Position numbers and translations under genes: made by a program
Assembly: GCF_018437505.1 (NCBI RefSeq)
Contig: NZ_CP072467.1
Coordinates: 4,364,010-4,428,009, forward strand
Direction of reading: 5' to 3'
DNA: 64,000 nucleotides
From: Spiractinospora alimapuensis
GTDB taxonomy: Bacteria; Actinomycetota; Actinomycetes; Streptosporangiales; Streptosporangiaceae
The notes under the pieces: generated by a model
Databases searched by the model: none
What the model saw: the letters and a program-made list of their open reading frames with translations, nothing else
What the model was told of the DNA's origin: nothing
In this document: positions 62,605-64,000 of the stretch, one piece after another
Numbering within the stretch: position 1 is the first letter of the stretch
How the letters are laid out: the number at the start of each line of letters is the position of its first letter

Positions 62605-63282
62605 CTATCCGGCCGCGCCCTCGACCACGGTGCCCAGTTCCGCGTAGATGTCCTCGGCGGACGGGAGGCCGTACAGCTCGGTGGGGAATGTCTCGTACTG
62701 CAGGAAAGTGGGGCAGTCAGTGGTGAGGCCCGAGCCGAAGTGGTGGCCGTTCGTCGCGGTGAAGTCGCTCTCGTGCAGCGCCTCGCCCGTGGCGAGCTCG
62801 TAGACGGTGAACGAGATCACCTGGCTGCGCAGCGGGAGAGCGCTGTCCTCCGCACCGCCGGAGCCCTGGTACTCACAGGTGTGGAGTTCCTCTCCGACGT
62901 CCTTGGTCTCGGCGCAGACGAGCAGGGAGGTCTCCTCGACGGAGTCGGGGTGCCAGCCCACGATCGGGGTCGCGTCCTCCGCCACGTCCTCTCCCGGGGC
63001 GACGAGGGATGGCTCGGTGAGGGGGTCGGTGTCGGCGCGGGAGGCCGCGGAGAAGATCGCGGTCGGGTTGGGCCCGCCCTCGGTGTACTCGGCTGCCTCC
63101 GGGTAGCCCTCACCAGGGCTTTCGCACAGCGCGCCCAGGTCCTCCACAGTTTGGACGTTCTGCGGGTCCGCACCATCGGCCGACTCTTGGCTGTCATCGG
63201 AACCGTCCCCGGAGCAGCCGGCGGCGGCGAGAAGCAGAATCGTCAGTGGGAGGGACAGGCGGCGAGTCGCGGACGGGATCAC
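62605..63282 (-). CDS. Secreted lipoprotein, hypothetical
   Basis: The 225-residue product begins at a GTG (63282) with TAGGAG upstream. Its lipobox is LLLAAAGC, so the mature protein is anchored by its cysteine; an acidic linker (SGDGSDDSQESADGAD) follows. The body has cysteines in LGALCESPGEG, LVCAETK, HTCEYQG and TTDCPTF, which could form disulfides. No family was recognised. Confidence 0.8.
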   Translation of the reverse strand: MIPSATRRLSLPLTILLLAAAGCSGDGSDDSQESADGADPQNVQTVEDLGALCESPGEGYPEAAEYTEGGPNPTAIFSAASRADTDPLTEPSLVAPGEDVAEDATPIVGWHPDSVEETSLLVCAETKDVGEELHTCEYQGSGGAEDSALPLRSQVISFTVYELATGEALHESDFTATNGHHFGSGLTTDCPTFLQYETFPTELYGLPSAEDIYAELGTVVEGAAG

Positions 63283-63424
63283 GAAGTTACTCCTACAGGG
63301 GTCGTTGGTCCTCCGTGATCTTAGGACAGGCCCCCAGCGTCCACGCCACGCGGTCGAGGCCTGAAACCGGGGCTGTGACGGGCTTTCGGCGTCGGACTGG
63401 TACCCTCCGCCGAGTCGTGGTTCA

Positions 63425-64000
63425 ATGCCCCGCATGCCCGAACGCGTTCCCGAACCGAACCGGCCGCACCGATGGGACCTCGTGCGGGGGGACCAGTTGG
63501 GCTCCCTCGTTGAGGGAATCGACGAGTACGAGCTGGGATTCGTCGACGAGATCACCGACTGCGCCGCTCGTGTCCTGGCGCTCAGCGGAGGCGGCGACCT
63601 GTACTTCGTCGGGCGGTCCGCCGACAGCGTCTTCGACCTGTTGAGCGGGGTGCTCAGCGGCACCTCCGCGCAGGACCGGCTCCACCACCTCCCGCTGTCG
63701 CTCTACGGGCTGCTGGGCGAGAACCTGCGGCCGGCGGAGACACGGCAACTGCGGGCCAACCTCACCGCGGCTGGACTGGCTCCCCAGGACCTGATGCGTC
63801 GTAAGCACCCGATCGTTCTGGTCGACCTGGTGCACCGCGGCTCCACCTTCACCAACCTTTACCGCGAGCTCCGCGCCTGGATCGACGACGAGCGCGCGGG
63901 CTGGGACGTCATCCGGCGCAAACTCCGCTTCGTCGGCATCACGTGGCGGACCCACACCAGTCCGAACACCTGGCGTTGGCAGCAGCACGCCGAGTGGACG
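63425..64000 (+). CDS. Phosphoribosyltransferase-like protein, cut by the window edge
   Basis: An open plus-strand frame runs from ATG 63425 to the window end without a stop (192 codons). It contains LYFVGRSADSVFDLLSGVLSG and a PRPP-loop-like IVLVDLVHRGSTFTNLY, followed by basic and Trp-rich segments (WRTHTSPNTWRWQQHAEW). The loop suggests a type I phosphoribosyltransferase fold, though the acidic pair is reduced to one Asp. The 3' end and function are unknown. Confidence 0.65.
   Translation, partial: MPRMPERVPEPNRPHRWDLVRGDQLGSLVEGIDEYELGFVDEITDCAARVLALSGGGDLYFVGRSADSVFDLLSGVLSGTSAQDRLHHLPLSLYGLLGENLRPAETRQLRANLTAAGLAPQDLMRRKHPIVLVDLVHRGSTFTNLYRELRAWIDDERAGWDVIRRKLRFVGITWRTHTSPNTWRWQQHAEWT

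Overview
The window is high-GC actinobacterial chromosome. Gene content (purK/purE, LCP, Ad_Cy_reg-type cyclase, tandem FecCD permeases, zinc-free L33, P450 with ferredoxin, PadR/TetR/HxlR/MerR regulators) and GTG/TTG starts suggest Nocardiopsaceae (Nocardiopsis-like). That family assignment is inference from gene style, not from a search. No rRNA, tRNA, prophage or conjugative region was recognised.

Left part (0-16.5 kb): a PH-domain membrane protein, an adenylate cyclase and an MBL hydrolase. Next comes a 256-bp MITE-like element whose right end abuts an IS481-type insertion sequence; the IS touches the stop codon of a sensor kinase that follows its response regulator. Then GtrA, purK-purE, two gene remnants and a small type I-E-like CRISPR array. 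A cell-envelope set follows (UDP-glucose dehydrogenase, LCP ligase, glycosyltransferase), then release factor 3.

16.5-28.9 kb: a zinc-independent L33 gene behind a Zur-box-like palindrome. Beside it is a four-gene ABC importer that looks like a siderophore system but sits behind a cobalamin riboswitch, so vitamin B12 uptake is the better reading. A second CRISPR array, inverted relative to the first and sharing its leader, lies between this operon and a C-S lyase. Next is an FtsX-type ABC exporter divergent from a NarL-type two-component system.

28.9-46 kb: a TPR-like gene pair, a frameshifted aldo/keto reductase, catalase, and a homogentisate cluster (MBL-fold protein, FAD monooxygenase, hmgA, fumarylacetoacetase) with a near-perfect operator palindrome and a second MITE copy. 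Then a PBP4-type carboxypeptidase, cupin, ABM monooxygenase, PadR regulator, a 3-hydroxyisobutyrate dehydrogenase-like protein, and a ferredoxin-P450 pair with a divergent TetR.

46-64 kb: an accessory stretch with a truncated HxlR gene, a secreted RCC1 propeller, DHFR-like proteins, GNATs, ArsC, three TetR-type loci with operator palindromes, and a FAD oxidoreductase. Then three tandem small secreted proteins (58.2-59.8 kb), each with a hairpin ending about 19-20 nt before its start codon and a hairpin terminator behind it. After these come a DJ-1/PfpI protein, a DinB protein, a deletion scar joining 5'-truncated iclR and dctM, a lipoprotein, and a PRTase-like gene cut by the window edge.

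The most novel items are the tandem secreted-protein family with its shared 5'-UTR hairpin, the pair of inverted cas-less CRISPR arrays beside decayed genes, and the two CTAG-targeting elements at gene stop codons.
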